Under the pieces are notes generated by a model. It did no database searches. It saw nothing but the letters and a program-made list of their open reading frames with translations, and was not told the origin of the DNA. From Rhodococcus opacus B4 (GTDB taxonomy: Bacteria; Actinomycetota; Actinomycetes; Mycobacteriales; Mycobacteriaceae): 64,000 nucleotides of DNA. This document shows, one piece after another, positions 37,893-47,170 of this stretch. The position numbers and the translations under genes were made by a program. The number at the start of each line of letters is the position of its first letter. Position 1 is the first letter of the stretch. The DNA is taken from positions 434,001 to 498,000 of the forward strand of contig NC_012520.1 in assembly GCF_000010805.1 (NCBI RefSeq), written 5' to 3'.

Positions 37893-38954
37893 TTGACTGT
37901 GTCGATGATCTTGGAAGAGAAGTGGCCGGTCCTGTGCCGGCACGAGCGGGCGGCCGAGTGGTTGCAGATCTGGACCGATCTGGGGCGGGCGCCTCGCACG
38001 ATCGATGCGTACGCTCGCGGCCTGGCCGAGTACCTGCTCGTCTGCGAGCGTGAAGGCGTCGATCCGGTTGTCGCGACCCGGGCCCAAATCGCCTTGTTTG
38101 TAAGGGACTTGCGGACTCGACCGAGTCGGCGCGGTACCAATGTTGTCGCGTTGGACTCGGGTTCGGGTCTGGCGAACGCGACGCTGCAGCAGCGACTGGT
38201 TCCGGTGCGGTTGTTCTACGACTTCCTGGTCGAGGAGGGGGTCCGCGAGTCCAACCCGGTCGGTCGCGGGCGTTACACGCCGGGCCGGCACTTCGGTGGG
38301 CAGCCCCGGCCGCTCGTCCCGCGGATGGTCAAGTTGCCGTGGATCCCCGGCGAGGCCGAGTGGTTGCAGCTGCTCGACGTTTTCCGGCTCGAGCCGATCC
38401 GTAACCGGCTGATGCTGGCGCTGGCCTACGACTCGGCGCTGCGCCGTGAAGAGCTGTGCTCGCTCCGTACCGACGATCTCGATCCCGCGCACCGCATGCT
38501 GCGGGTGCGGCCGGAGACGACCAAGACCCGTCGAGGGCGGGTGGTGCCGTACTCTGCGGCGACCGGGGTGCTGCTGTCGGGCTACCTCGCCCACCGGGCC
38601 GGGATCAGCCGCGCCCGGGGGCCGCTGTTCTTGTCCGAGTCACGGCGCAATTTCGGTGAGCCGCTGAGCTTGTGGAGCTGGTCGAAGGTGGTGCGGCGAG
38701 TCGCGTTGGCTGCTGATGTTCCGCAGTTCTCTACGCATACCACCCGACACCTGTGTCTGACCGACCTGGCGCGAATGGGCTGGGAGCTGCATGCGATCGC
38801 AACCTTCGCCGGGCACCGTTCCACCGAGTCGACGCTGACCTATATTCACCTGTCGGGTCGGGATCTTGCGGAGAAGCTGAATCGTGCAATGACGCACCTG
38901 CATGCGCAGCGCATCAGCATGCTCACCGCACCCGACGGGACGGGTCCGGCGTGA
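37893..38954 (+). CDS. Tyrosine recombinase, first gene of element C
   Basis: 353 residues. Core-binding domain about 15-125 (AAEWLQIWTDLGRAPRTIDA), catalytic domain from about 150: Arg in YDSALRREELCSLR, Lys in PETTKTRRGRVV, HTTRHLCLTDLA, and AGHRSTESTLTYIHLSG with the nucleophile Tyr. All positions are present. The start at 37893 (GTTGACTGTG is within the first codons) could also be ATG 37905. Its stop overlaps the second gene by GTGA. Confidence 0.9.
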   Translation: MTVSMILEEKWPVLCRHERAAEWLQIWTDLGRAPRTIDAYARGLAEYLLVCEREGVDPVVATRAQIALFVRDLRTRPSRRGTNVVALDSGSGLANATLQQRLVPVRLFYDFLVEEGVRESNPVGRGRYTPGRHFGGQPRPLVPRMVKLPWIPGEAEWLQLLDVFRLEPIRNRLMLALAYDSALRREELCSLRTDDLDPAHRMLRVRPETTKTRRGRVVPYSAATGVLLSGYLAHRAGISRARGPLFLSESRRNFGEPLSLWSWSKVVRRVALAADVPQFSTHTTRHLCLTDLARMGWELHAIATFAGHRSTESTLTYIHLSGRDLAEKLNRAMTHLHAQRISMLTAPDGTGPA

Positions 38955-41287
38955 CCGCCGCGGTTCGTGCCGTCGGCGAGGCGGATGCCACGTGGCCGGC
39001 GTCGACGTTTCCGGTGTCCCTCGAACGCTACGATCGCCGGGAGGAGCTGACCGATGCGGAGCGCCGAGCACTGCGCGATTTGAGCCCGAAGGCGTTGCGC
39101 CGCAATAGAGCGCGGGGAATCCCACGCCGGACCGCGACCCACTGGACGGCGCTGGTGCGGCTCGTCGAGCCGCTCGACACCGCGCGGGCCGGGTTGCATC
39201 ATGGCGATGACGCCCGGTTTCGGCGGGCCGGGGCGCACGCGGCCGCTATCATCTTGCAGAACTGCGCGGACACCGGCCGGTCCTACTGGGCGTGGACGAG
39301 CGAGGACTGGGCGCAGCTGTGTGGTTCGAGCGCCGAGGCCTTCGTCGCGGCCAGGGAACTGCCTACCGAGACCACCGTGCGTCCCTTCCTCGTCGCTCTG
39401 GCCTATCTGCTCGGCAGCTTCGACGCCTTCCAACTATTGGGCACATTCAACCGGCTGCACCTGGCCCGCCTCGTCTTCGGCGCCGAGGCGATCGAGGAGT
39501 CGATGCGCCAGGCCAGCGCGGTCCTGGACCAGTGGGGGTACCGCGGCGTCTTTATCGGCAAACACCGACTGCGCGGGGGGCTCAGCCAGGCCCTGCTGAT
39601 CAACCGCAGTTCCAGGCTCGAGGATCTGGATACCGCGGCATTCGACCGGCTGCGCGTGCACCCAGCCACCAACGATCACCAAGGCGAGATGCTCTACGCG
39701 CTCCAACGTGCCGTCGCCGCACTCGGACACTGCGACCCGCCGGTGCGCACCGGAGACAACCCCTACGCCGTCATCGAAGGCACCACCGACAGCTGGGCCA
39801 ACTGGGTCGCCCGTTGGCACGACACCTCCACGCTCACCCCGCGGGTCCGCAGGACCATCCGCACCATCCTGGCCAAGGCCGGGCGGTGGCTCGCCGCCGA
39901 ACATCCCGAGATCACCGAACCCGGGCAATGGACCCGCCAGACCAGCGCCGCCTGGGTCGCGGCCGTGGACCGCATGACCGTCGGCGACTACGTCCAACGC
40001 CGCGACCACCTCCGCGCCCGCACCGGAGACCCGATCTCCCCACGCACCAAAGCCCACATTCTCATGGCCACCCGCACCTTCTTCCGCGACTGCCAGGAGT
40101 GGGAATGGATCGATCGTCGCTTCGACCCGGCCCGGGCACTCGCACTGCCCCGCAGCGTGTCCGCACTGATCGGCACCAACCCGCGTGTCATTGCCGACGA
40201 TGTGTGGGCGAAGCTGCTCTGGGCCGGGCTCAATCTCGACTCGAGTGACCTGCCCGGCAATTCCGCCCACACCTACTACCCAATGGAGCTGATCCGGGCG
40301 ATCACACTGACCTGGCTCTTCGGCGGACTGCGCAGCGACGAGCTATCGCGGCTGCGAGTTGGCTGCGTGCGTTGGCAACACGACGGTCAGCCCATTGCTG
40401 CCGACTCACCCGACGTGCTCGCTGAGGACGCCGTCTGCCTGCTGGAGGTCCCCGTCCACAAGACCGGCACCGCGTTCACGAAACCCGTCGATCCCCTTCT
40501 GGGACAGGCGCTCGAGGCCTGGCAAGCCCTGCGCCCGCCTCAGCCGAAGACACTCGACCGCAAGACCAGCGAACAGGTGGACATGCTCTTCGCCTTCCGC
40601 GCGCACCCGGTCGCAAAGAACTACATCAACCGCACGATCATTCCCGCGCTCTGCGCCAAGGCCGGTGTTCCGAGCAGCGACGTCCGCGGCAACATCACCA
40701 GTCACCGGGCCCGCTCCACGATCGCGACCCAGCTCTACAACGCCAAGGAACCGATGACACTGTTCGAGCTGCAGGCCTGGCTCGGCCACCGCACCCCGAA
40801 CACCACCCAGCACTACGCGAAAATCACCCCGAACACGCTGTCCAAGGCCTACAACGAAGCCGGCTACTTCGCCCGCAACGTACGCACCATCGAAGTGCTC
40901 GTCGACCGCGACGCCGTCACCTCCGGCGGCGCCGCCACCGGCCAACCCTGGCAGCACTACGACCTCGGCCACGGCTGGTGCAGCTACACCTTTTTCGAGC
41001 AGTGCCAGCACCGGATGGCCTGCGCACGCTGCGACTTCTACACGCCGAAAGACTCCAGCAAAGCCCAGCTACTCGAGGCCAGCGGCAACCTACAACGCAT
41101 GCTCACCAGCATCCCGCTCACCGACGACGAACGCGCCGCCGTCGATGACGGACACACCGCCGTCGCGGCGCTGCTCGAGCGCCTCACCGACCTCCCTACA
41201 CCCGCCGGGCCCACCCCACGAGAGATCGGTACGTCCCCGACCGTGACCCTGCTGCCGATCGTGCAAGTCCGACACGGAGAACCCTGA
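38951..41287 (+). CDS. Large tyrosine recombinase, second gene of element C
   Basis: 778 residues from GTG 38951, which overlaps the previous stop; an earlier ATG at 38753 in the same frame lies inside the first gene and is unlikely. The family-specific N-terminal half is followed by the catalytic domain: Arg in GGLRSDELSRLRVGC, HRARSTIATQLYN, and GHRTPNTTQHYAKITP with Tyr. A Cys-rich tail (CSYTFFEQCQHRMACARCDF) follows, as in other TnpB-like proteins here. Probably active with its partner. Confidence 0.9.
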   Translation: MTAAVRAVGEADATWPASTFPVSLERYDRREELTDAERRALRDLSPKALRRNRARGIPRRTATHWTALVRLVEPLDTARAGLHHGDDARFRRAGAHAAAIILQNCADTGRSYWAWTSEDWAQLCGSSAEAFVAARELPTETTVRPFLVALAYLLGSFDAFQLLGTFNRLHLARLVFGAEAIEESMRQASAVLDQWGYRGVFIGKHRLRGGLSQALLINRSSRLEDLDTAAFDRLRVHPATNDHQGEMLYALQRAVAALGHCDPPVRTGDNPYAVIEGTTDSWANWVARWHDTSTLTPRVRRTIRTILAKAGRWLAAEHPEITEPGQWTRQTSAAWVAAVDRMTVGDYVQRRDHLRARTGDPISPRTKAHILMATRTFFRDCQEWEWIDRRFDPARALALPRSVSALIGTNPRVIADDVWAKLLWAGLNLDSSDLPGNSAHTYYPMELIRAITLTWLFGGLRSDELSRLRVGCVRWQHDGQPIAADSPDVLAEDAVCLLEVPVHKTGTAFTKPVDPLLGQALEAWQALRPPQPKTLDRKTSEQVDMLFAFRAHPVAKNYINRTIIPALCAKAGVPSSDVRGNITSHRARSTIATQLYNAKEPMTLFELQAWLGHRTPNTTQHYAKITPNTLSKAYNEAGYFARNVRTIEVLVDRDAVTSGGAATGQPWQHYDLGHGWCSYTFFEQCQHRMACARCDFYTPKDSSKAQLLEASGNLQRMLTSIPLTDDERAAVDDGHTAVAALLERLTDLPTPAGPTPREIGTSPTVTLLPIVQVRHGEP

Positions 41288-41768
41288 TGAACTTGACAAT
41301 CCTGATTCCACATAATGGCCAAGAACAACCACGAGGATCCCACCGGGATGTAGGTTATGTCCCCACACCACTTGGTATCGACAGCCGTAGCGGTGAAGTC
41401 TCGCATCACCAGATCCGGCACCGACGGAGCCGACTTGTCCGCGACGGTCGTGCGCTTGCTGCGGCGCAGGTGCCTGCCCACCACGTGGTGGATTCGCATC
41501 AGCCGGGTCACCCGTTTGCGGTTGATCTTGCGTCCGCGGGAGCGGAGTTCGGCGTGAACCCGCGGGGCACCGTAGGCGCTCCGGTGCTCGGCATGAATGG
41601 CGCGGATCTCGGCGACCGTCGCGGCTTCCTCGGCCTGGCGCTCGACTCGGGCCGGCTCCGTGATCAGGTGCTTGTAGTAGCCGGAACGGGAGGTCCCGAG
41701 CACCCGGCACAGCCGCTGCACGCCGAACTCGGCGCGATGGTCGGAGATGAAGTCCCAGCGGCGGGTCT

Positions 41769-42092
41769 TCACTTCACCTCCTTTGCGAAATACGCGGCCG
41801 CCCGGCGCAGAATCTCGCGTTCGAGCTGCCATTCCTTTTCCGCACCGCGCAGCCGCGCATTCTCCGCGCGCAGCCGCGCGAGCTCGTCCGCCTCGGTCCC
41901 GTCGGCGCCGGTACTGCGGTCCTGCGAGCGCGCGTTACGGGCGGTGTCCTTGCGGACCCACGTCCGTAGCGTTTCGCCACTGACGCCCACATCCGCGGCC
42001 ACCGCCGCGTACGTGCGTTTGCCGTCGGCCGCGCGATACAACGCGACCGCGTCTTTCCGGAATTCCTCCGTGTACAGAGACTGGCGTCCCAC
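41769..42092 (-). CDS. IS3-family OrfA of the broken element
   Basis: 107-residue HTH protein: RQSLYTEEFRKDAVALYRAA, VAADVGVSGETLRTWVRKDT, then a coiled coil (ELARLRAENARLRGAEKEWQ, LEREILRRAAAYFAKEVK). GTG 42092 has AGGAGG 9 nt upstream. The stop overlaps the orfB start by GTGA. It is intact but has no intact partner. Confidence 0.88.
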   Translation of the reverse strand: MGRQSLYTEEFRKDAVALYRAADGKRTYAAVAADVGVSGETLRTWVRKDTARNARSQDRSTGADGTEADELARLRAENARLRGAEKEWQLEREILRRAAAYFAKEVK

Positions 42093-42140
42093 CTCGACAT
42101 CCCTCCTGGCTCTCCTAGAACCATTGTCCGGGGTGTCCAC

Positions 42141-43172
42141 TCAAAGGGTGCAGCCTCAAGGTGGCGGTCCTGGGGTGGCTGGCGGAACATCACTCGTCCA
42201 GGAGGCCTAGCTGACGGCGTGCACGTGGGTGGGACTACGCGCTGACCCGCCGAACCCGGGACCGACATCTTGGCCCGCACGATCGTCGCGCGGGGGCTGC
42301 ATGACGAGTGCCGGCACGGATGCACTGAACTCGCGCTGATGCTGGTCGACGGACGGAAAGCGACCGACGCTGATGGTGGTGCGGTCGGCGCCGCGATGCC
42401 GACGGGTGGGCCCGAGAGAGGGTGCTCGCCTCGTTCGGTCACGATTGTCGATCTGACATTGGGATAGCGCGGCGACGTACGGGCTGACGCCAGCTGATCG
42501 GAGTGAGCTCCCGCGGTTTCTCGGCCGGCGCGCGCCCCACTGTTGTCGCGAGGGGTGGCCGTCCCGGTGCCTGTTGCTCATCGCGGTGTTGTGTCGAGTT
42601 TTCTCCACTCGTGTGTACGGTGCCGCAGTCGGTTTCGGGTGAACCGTGTGTGAGTGCGGTGCGGAAGAGAATGATGCCGGCTGGGGGTGACCACACTCCG
42701 AATGCGGTGGCACGGCCACGACGGTGTTCTCCGGGCTGCTGGGGATGTGGCCGGCGGGCGGACTTCGCGAGGTAAGGTTCGGTGCCGCTGTGGCCCGAGT
42801 CCGGGAGGCGCTGCACCGCCGGAATTGCGGCACAGTCTTCGGTGAGAAGGCGGTGGGCCGTCAGGCGCACACCACACCCTGCTCGGCATCGTGAACACCG
42901 AATTCGACAATATCGACAACTTCAATGCCGCAGTTGCCGACGCGATTTCGGGATTTCGGTGGAGAATGGTCCCTGTCGGGTTGAGTCGTGCTCGTCCTGC
43001 ATGAAGCTCGGTGCGATGTGATTTGAGCTCGACGAGGATCGTGTGTGGTCTGCCCACATGGACAATGTCTTGAGACGTTGAATTGTTAGTTCGGTGAGCT
43101 TCCTCCTTTGCGGGACGAGCCTGCCGTTACTGTGTGCGTTCGACGATTGCCCTGACGTAGAAGGAGAGCACG
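42141..43172. other. About 1 kb without a recognised gene
   Basis: Between the IS3 element and the Lsr2-repeat gene. Frames on both strands are low in protein character. From about 42890 to 43170 it is less GC-rich; this stretch must contain the promoter of the gene at 43173. No RNA gene found. Confidence 0.45.
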
Positions 43173-44381
43173 ATGGCGGTATCACCGAGAATTTCCCAAG
43201 GTTCGGCGAAGGGGACAACCAAGGAGATCCGCGAGTGGGCGATCGGCGAGGGTCGCGAAGTGTCACCCCGCGGCCGGATCTCGGCCGAGATCGTGCAAGC
43301 TTTCCGTGACGCTCAGGCGACGAAGGCTCAGGCAAAAGCGGCGCCGGCGAAGAAGGCGGCCGCGAAGAAGATAGTCGAGGGGAAGGCTCCCGCGAAGAAA
43401 ACGGCCGCCAAGAAGTCTCCGGCGAAGACGACCGGGCCGAAGAAGACGGCTGTGAAGAAGGCGACTGTGAGGAAGTCGCCGGCGAAGACGGCAGGGGCGA
43501 AGTCGACGGCCGCGGAGAAGATTGTCGCCACGAAGGTACCGGCGGTGGACAAGGCTCCGGCGGTGACGACGACCAAGGATATTCGCGAGTGGGCGATCGG
43601 AGAGGGTCGCGAAGTGTCTCCCCGCGGCCGGATTTCGGCCGAGATCGAGCAAGCTTTCCATGACGCTCAGGCAACGAAGGCTCAGGCAAAAACGGTGCCG
43701 GCGAAGACGACAGGGCAGAAGACGACAGGGCAGAAGACGACAGGGCAGAAGACGACAGGGCAGAAGACGGCTGCGAAGAAGACGGCTGCCAAGAAGACGG
43801 CCGTGGAGAAGGTCGTCGAGAAGGAGGCTCCGGTGAAGGGAGCGGCGGCGGGTACGGCTCCGGCGAAGACGGCCGCGGAGAAGGCTCCGGCGAAGAAGGC
43901 GTCTGCGGGGAAGTCGCCGGCGAAGACGGCTGGGGCGAAGTCGACGGCCGCGGAGAAGATTGCTGCCACGAAGGTTCCGGCGGTGGGCAAGGCTCCGGCG
44001 GTGTCGACGATCAAGGATACTCGCGAGTGGGCGATCGGAGAGGGTCGCGAAGTGTCTCCCCGCGGCCGGATTTCGGCCGAGATCGAGCAAGCTTTCCATG
44101 ACGCTCAGGCAACGAAGGCTCAGGCAAAAACGCTGCCGGCGAAGAAGACGGCCACGAAGAAGGCTCCGGCGAAGAAGGCAGCCGTGGAGAAGGTCGTCGA
44201 GAAGGAGGCTCCGGTGGATGGAGCGGCGGCGGGCACGGCTCCGGCTAAGAAGACGGCCAAGGAGATTCGCGAGTGGGCGATCGGGGAGGGCCGTGAAGTG
44301 TCCTTCCGTGGTCGGATTTCGGCCGCAATCGTGCGTGCCTTCCATGAGGCTGCGGCAAAGTTGCCGGCTGTGGGCGGCTGA
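43173..44381 (+). CDS. Nucleoid-type protein with four Lsr2 C-terminal DNA-binding motifs
   Basis: 402 residues. Four copies of an Lsr2-like DNA-binding motif (IREWAIGEGREVSPRGRI, then a short helix AEIEQAFHDAQ) occur at about 17-47, 134-165, 281-311 and 362-393. Each holds the RGR tripeptide that inserts in the minor groove of AT-rich DNA. Between them lie long Ala/Lys/Pro linkers, like histone H1 tails. The N-terminal dimerisation domain of normal Lsr2 is absent. ATG 43173 has GGAG upstream. It is monocistronic. It is probably a DNA-compacting or silencing protein. Confidence 0.85.
   Translation: MAVSPRISQGSAKGTTKEIREWAIGEGREVSPRGRISAEIVQAFRDAQATKAQAKAAPAKKAAAKKIVEGKAPAKKTAAKKSPAKTTGPKKTAVKKATVRKSPAKTAGAKSTAAEKIVATKVPAVDKAPAVTTTKDIREWAIGEGREVSPRGRISAEIEQAFHDAQATKAQAKTVPAKTTGQKTTGQKTTGQKTTGQKTAAKKTAAKKTAVEKVVEKEAPVKGAAAGTAPAKTAAEKAPAKKASAGKSPAKTAGAKSTAAEKIAATKVPAVGKAPAVSTIKDTREWAIGEGREVSPRGRISAEIEQAFHDAQATKAQAKTLPAKKTATKKAPAKKAAVEKVVEKEAPVDGAAAGTAPAKKTAKEIREWAIGEGREVSFRGRISAAIVRAFHEAAAKLPAVGG
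43707..43766 (+). repeat. Four 15-bp tandem repeats in a linker
   Basis: Four identical ACGACAGGGCAGAAG units encode Thr-Thr-Gly-Gln-Lys repeats between the second and third motifs. Copy number could vary between strains. Confidence 0.85.
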
Positions 44382-44846
44382 ACCGAGTGGTGTCCACTCT
44401 TGAGCGTGACCCACCGACTCCGGGTTGCCGGGTTCTCTCAATCCGACGGACGTTCAGTAGCCGAACCCTTGCCTGTCTCTTCGAAGCCAGGCTCACCGAA
44501 GATGAGCGCGCCGGTGTCACAGCCATGAACGCGGGCGGACGATCGGTGCGGCTGGTACGGGAGGTTGCTCACGAGCGCTGGTCGACAGTGTGCACCGAGG
44601 GGCCGATGGGAGTTCCGCTGGCACCTGCTGGGTGAGCGTCGGTGCCGAGAACTGTCGCCCCGTTTGGCGGGCGGGTGCTGTCTGGTCGGGTCTGTCGTAG
44701 GTGGATGCCAGAATGGGCGGCATGAGTTCTTGTGGATGGCGACGCCCGCTTCGGCGGGCGAGGGATGCGGTGCAGCAATCGCCGCCCCGGTCCGTCCTCA
44801 TTCGAGGGTAGCGGGCCGGGGCGCATGAGCGCTGAAAGGCACCGCC
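44382..44846. other. Intergenic with one strong hairpin
   Basis: No convincing gene. At 44743-44760 CGCCCGC and GCGGGCG pair around a TTCG loop, a stable hairpin that may end a transcript, although no T run follows. Confidence 0.45.
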
Positions 44847-45200
44847 TTGTCCCGTACCGAAGCACATTCTCCTGTCTGGGTTCGTCTTCACCGTGGCGAA
44901 CTTTCCGTTGAACCGTGGCACGCCGACTGCCATGACGTCTGCGACCTCCCTGACCGGTATCAGGGAGGTCGGGCCTGGTTGTCCGCAACGAACTGCGTCT
45001 GGGCACTCGCGTACACGGGCACCGGGATTTGCTCGTGCTCGCTGTGCCACGACGGTGAGGGTCATGCTCGTGATCTCCGTCGCGAGCGTCGCCGTACTGT
45101 CCGTCGCCTCGCGGAGGGGCGTCGCCGGTGGGATGCCGGTGACACCACACCCTTCGACGACATTGTTGTCCCGCATCGCAGGCGGGAATGGTGGAAGTGA
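44847..45200 (+). CDS. Hypothetical Cys-containing protein
   Basis: 117 residues starting TTG 44847 with GAAAGG about 8 nt upstream. Two Cys groups (CHDVCDLPDRY and CSCSLCHDGEG) are followed by a very basic helix (RDLRRERRRTVRRLAEGRRR) and a C-terminal HRRREWWK. Small zinc-binding, nucleic-acid-binding protein is a guess from this. Similar proteins are common on actinobacterial plasmids and phages. An unusually long inverted repeat lies inside it. Confidence 0.65.
   Translation: MSRTEAHSPVWVRLHRGELSVEPWHADCHDVCDLPDRYQGGRAWLSATNCVWALAYTGTGICSCSLCHDGEGHARDLRRERRRTVRRLAEGRRRWDAGDTTPFDDIVVPHRRREWWK
44942..44971. repeat. 12-bp perfect inverted repeat inside a gene
   Basis: CGACCTCCCTGA and TCAGGGAGGTCG with a 6-nt loop lie in the coding sequence at 44847-45200. 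The stem is long for a coding region. Confidence 0.7.
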
Positions 45201-45772
45201 CCAGTAGGCGCCGTGACCTCCGCAGGTATTGATGCAGGAACAGACGCGGCCCGGCGGGTCTTGTATCGGTGCAACCGTGCTGGACCCGGTCGGCTCTCGC
45301 CGGTGACGGTGCCCTATCCCGTGGCTATAACCCTAAGGGATTATTTGTATTGGCTCGCAGCGGTTTCGAGGACATGGCCGACACGAGTTCGCACCCCGAG
45401 ACTGTGCGACGGTGCGGCGCGCCAATGACGCCGAGTGTGCTGACTGGGTTGCCGCTCGCAGGGTCGCCTCGACGGGGCACGCTGGGAGGGGCCGGTCTGT
45501 TCGCCCCTGGTTGGGCGCGGCACTTCTCGTCGAGGCGTGCGGCGACCTGTGATGAGCCGGATCACCGGGTGGACCGCGGCGGGACTGTCTTCGCGGATCT
45601 CGGTCGATTTCGAGTCTCCGCGGGCGGCCGCACGACGGCATCGAGACCCACGCCGCGAACCGATGCTTCCCCCGCGGCGCCGGAGTACCTCAGGTTGGCA
45701 ATGCAGTCGTTGCCGGACCCAGTGGGGAGGGTTCGCGGACGTGGAGGGTCTCTTTCGTGGTCTCGGCGCGGG
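45201..45772. other. Intergenic, no gene recognised
   Basis: About 570 bp. The frames seen (for example 45269-45799) lack start signals and family traits. Around 45330-45350 an AT-rich patch (TAACCCTAAGGGATTATTTG) might hold a promoter. Confidence 0.4.
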
Positions 45773-46882
45773 TCAGCTCCCGAAGATGGTTCCGAGTGAC
45801 CCGGTGCCGGGCAGGGTGGGTGGTGTGGTGGTCGGCGGGTCGGTGGGCGCCGATGTGTTGGAGACGACGGAGACGGTGTCGGATTGGCTGGTGACGTAGG
45901 CGTCGGCGCTGTTGGGTGTGACGGCGATGAGTTGGCCGTTCTCGGTGATGGGAACGGTGGCGGTGACGGTTCGAGTGGCGGTGTCTATGACGGTGACTGC
46001 GTTGGTGGGGGTGCTGTGGGCGATGTAGGCGGTGTGTCCGTCGGGTGCGACGTCGATGCCGCCGGCGGCTGCCGCAACGGGAATGGTTGCGGTGACACTC
46101 CGGGTTGCGGTGTCGATGATGGACGCCGATCCAGTGCTGAACCCGTCCACCCCGGTGACACACAGCGTGGAACCGTTGTCGGTGATGTCGATATCAAGTG
46201 GTGATCCGGAGGCAGGGATTCGGGCAGTCACCGCGGCGGTGGGGATGTCGACGACATCGATCGCGTTGCCGGAACTGTCGGTGACGTAGGCGGTTCGACT
46301 GTCGGGGGAGACGGCGAGGAACATTGTCGTTCCTCCCAGTGCGAGTGTGCTGCTCACGGTGTTGGTTGCCGTGTCGATGATTGTGAGGTGGCCGTCGAAC
46401 TGGCTGGCGACGAGAACCTTGGTCCCGTCAGGGGTGATGGTGACGCCGAGTGGGCCGTCGCCGACGGGGATCGTTGCGGTGACGGCGAAAGTGGTTGTGT
46501 CGATGACGGAGACGGTGTCGTCCCCGTTGCTGCCGGCGTACACGGTCTGGCCGTTGGGGGAGACGGTGACGCCGACGGGGAAGTTCCCGACCGCGAGGGT
46601 GTTGAGGACGGTTTTGGTGGCGGTGTCGATGACTGACAACTGCCCGGCCGCGCCGTCGTCGCCGTGGGTGACGTAGGCCCGTGAGCCGTCCGGGGAGATG
46701 GCGATGCCTTCTGCCAGCCCGTTGACCGGGATCGTCGCCGTGACCGCATAGGAGTCGGTCGGAGCCGACCAGACTGTGGGCGCGCAGAGCACGGTCGCAG
46801 TGGTGCCGACGGTCGCGCACAAGGCCACGCGCACAAGCGTCCGCGTGGCCTTGTGCCGGAGCCGGGATCGATACGCCGTCAT
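45773..46882 (-). CDS. Secreted YVTN-type beta-propeller protein
   Basis: 369 residues. Residues 1-40 include a Sec signal (RTLVRVALCATVGTTATVLC). The rest is about seven repeats of the beta-propeller type, with VSVIDTTTFAVTATIPVGDG, GVTVSPNGQTVYAGSNGDDT and AYVTDSSGNAIDVVDIPTA. The end is Pro/Thr-rich and contains LPGTG but no membrane segment. ATG 46882 is chosen because the signal begins there; the frame runs to 47026. An extracellular binding role is likely, the ligand is unknown. Confidence 0.88.
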   Translation of the reverse strand: MTAYRSRLRHKATRTLVRVALCATVGTTATVLCAPTVWSAPTDSYAVTATIPVNGLAEGIAISPDGSRAYVTHGDDGAAGQLSVIDTATKTVLNTLAVGNFPVGVTVSPNGQTVYAGSNGDDTVSVIDTTTFAVTATIPVGDGPLGVTITPDGTKVLVASQFDGHLTIIDTATNTVSSTLALGGTTMFLAVSPDSRTAYVTDSSGNAIDVVDIPTAAVTARIPASGSPLDIDITDNGSTLCVTGVDGFSTGSASIIDTATRSVTATIPVAAAAGGIDVAPDGHTAYIAHSTPTNAVTVIDTATRTVTATVPITENGQLIAVTPNSADAYVTSQSDTVSVVSNTSAPTDPPTTTPPTLPGTGSLGTIFGS

Positions 46883-47170
46883 GGGTCCCCCTCGAGTTCC
46901 TCGCCCGCCCGATCGCTGACCCGGATCGAGCGTGACGCTACTTCCTTCGCGCCACGTGTTCGCTGCTGGGTGCGCTGACACGCCGACCGGACACGGGCGG
47001 CGAGAAGGACGGTGCACCTGTGTCATTCACGCGATATACAACTCGGTACCTCGCGTAGACCGACGTTCATCGGTGAATGGAAGGCGCAGTGATCTACCGT
47101 TCGAGTGGTTGCGCGTCCGCTATTGCGGATACGTTGTGACGACGCAGCGGTGGCGCCGTACACTCGCCGC

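Larger units (their letters stand above)
37821..41316 (+). mobile_element. Element C: two-recombinase element inside IS3
   Basis: About 3.5 kb inserted in the IS3 orfB. Its ends share TACGTGGAATCA (left, about 37827-37838) and TATGTGGAATCA (right, read inward), a 12-bp inverted repeat with one mismatch. Two overlapping recombinase genes fill it. There is no third gene or cargo. The outer limits are accurate to a few bases only. Confidence 0.8.
35925..41772 (-). pseudogene. IS3 transposase OrfB in three pieces
   Basis: Piece 1 (41772-41317) begins VKTRRWDFISDHRAEFGVQR and reaches DTKWCGDITYIPVGSSWLFL. Piece 2 (37820-37669) continues VIDIFSRRVVGWSIADHMRT to GGVIFHSDRGSQ. Piece 3 (36218-35925) continues QYTAAAFVDVCRRHGIQLSR through SYDNALAESFFQGLKREWLH to the stop. 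In order they give an almost complete rve-type DDE transposase with Asp, Asp and Glu all present. Each junction falls inside a conserved motif, which proves the order of insertion. Confidence 0.88.
35912..42140 (-). mobile_element. IS3-family element broken by two nested insertions
   Basis: Ends TGGACACC (35912-35919) and GGTGTCCA (42133-42140) are inverted copies. The element itself is about 1.3 kb: orfA 41769-42092 and orfB in three pieces, 41317-41772, 37669-37820 and 35925-36218. An IS30 element sits between the last two and recombinase element C between the first two. No target duplication could be made out at the outer ends. Confidence 0.85.

Noticed and set aside
38753..38950. N-terminal extension of the large recombinase of element C
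   Set aside because: It lies inside the first recombinase gene, in a shadow frame; GTG 38951 gives the GTGA overlap found in all other pairs.
45773..46882. LPGTG near the end of the beta-propeller protein as a sortase signal
   Set aside because: No hydrophobic segment or basic tail follows; the protein ends eight residues later.
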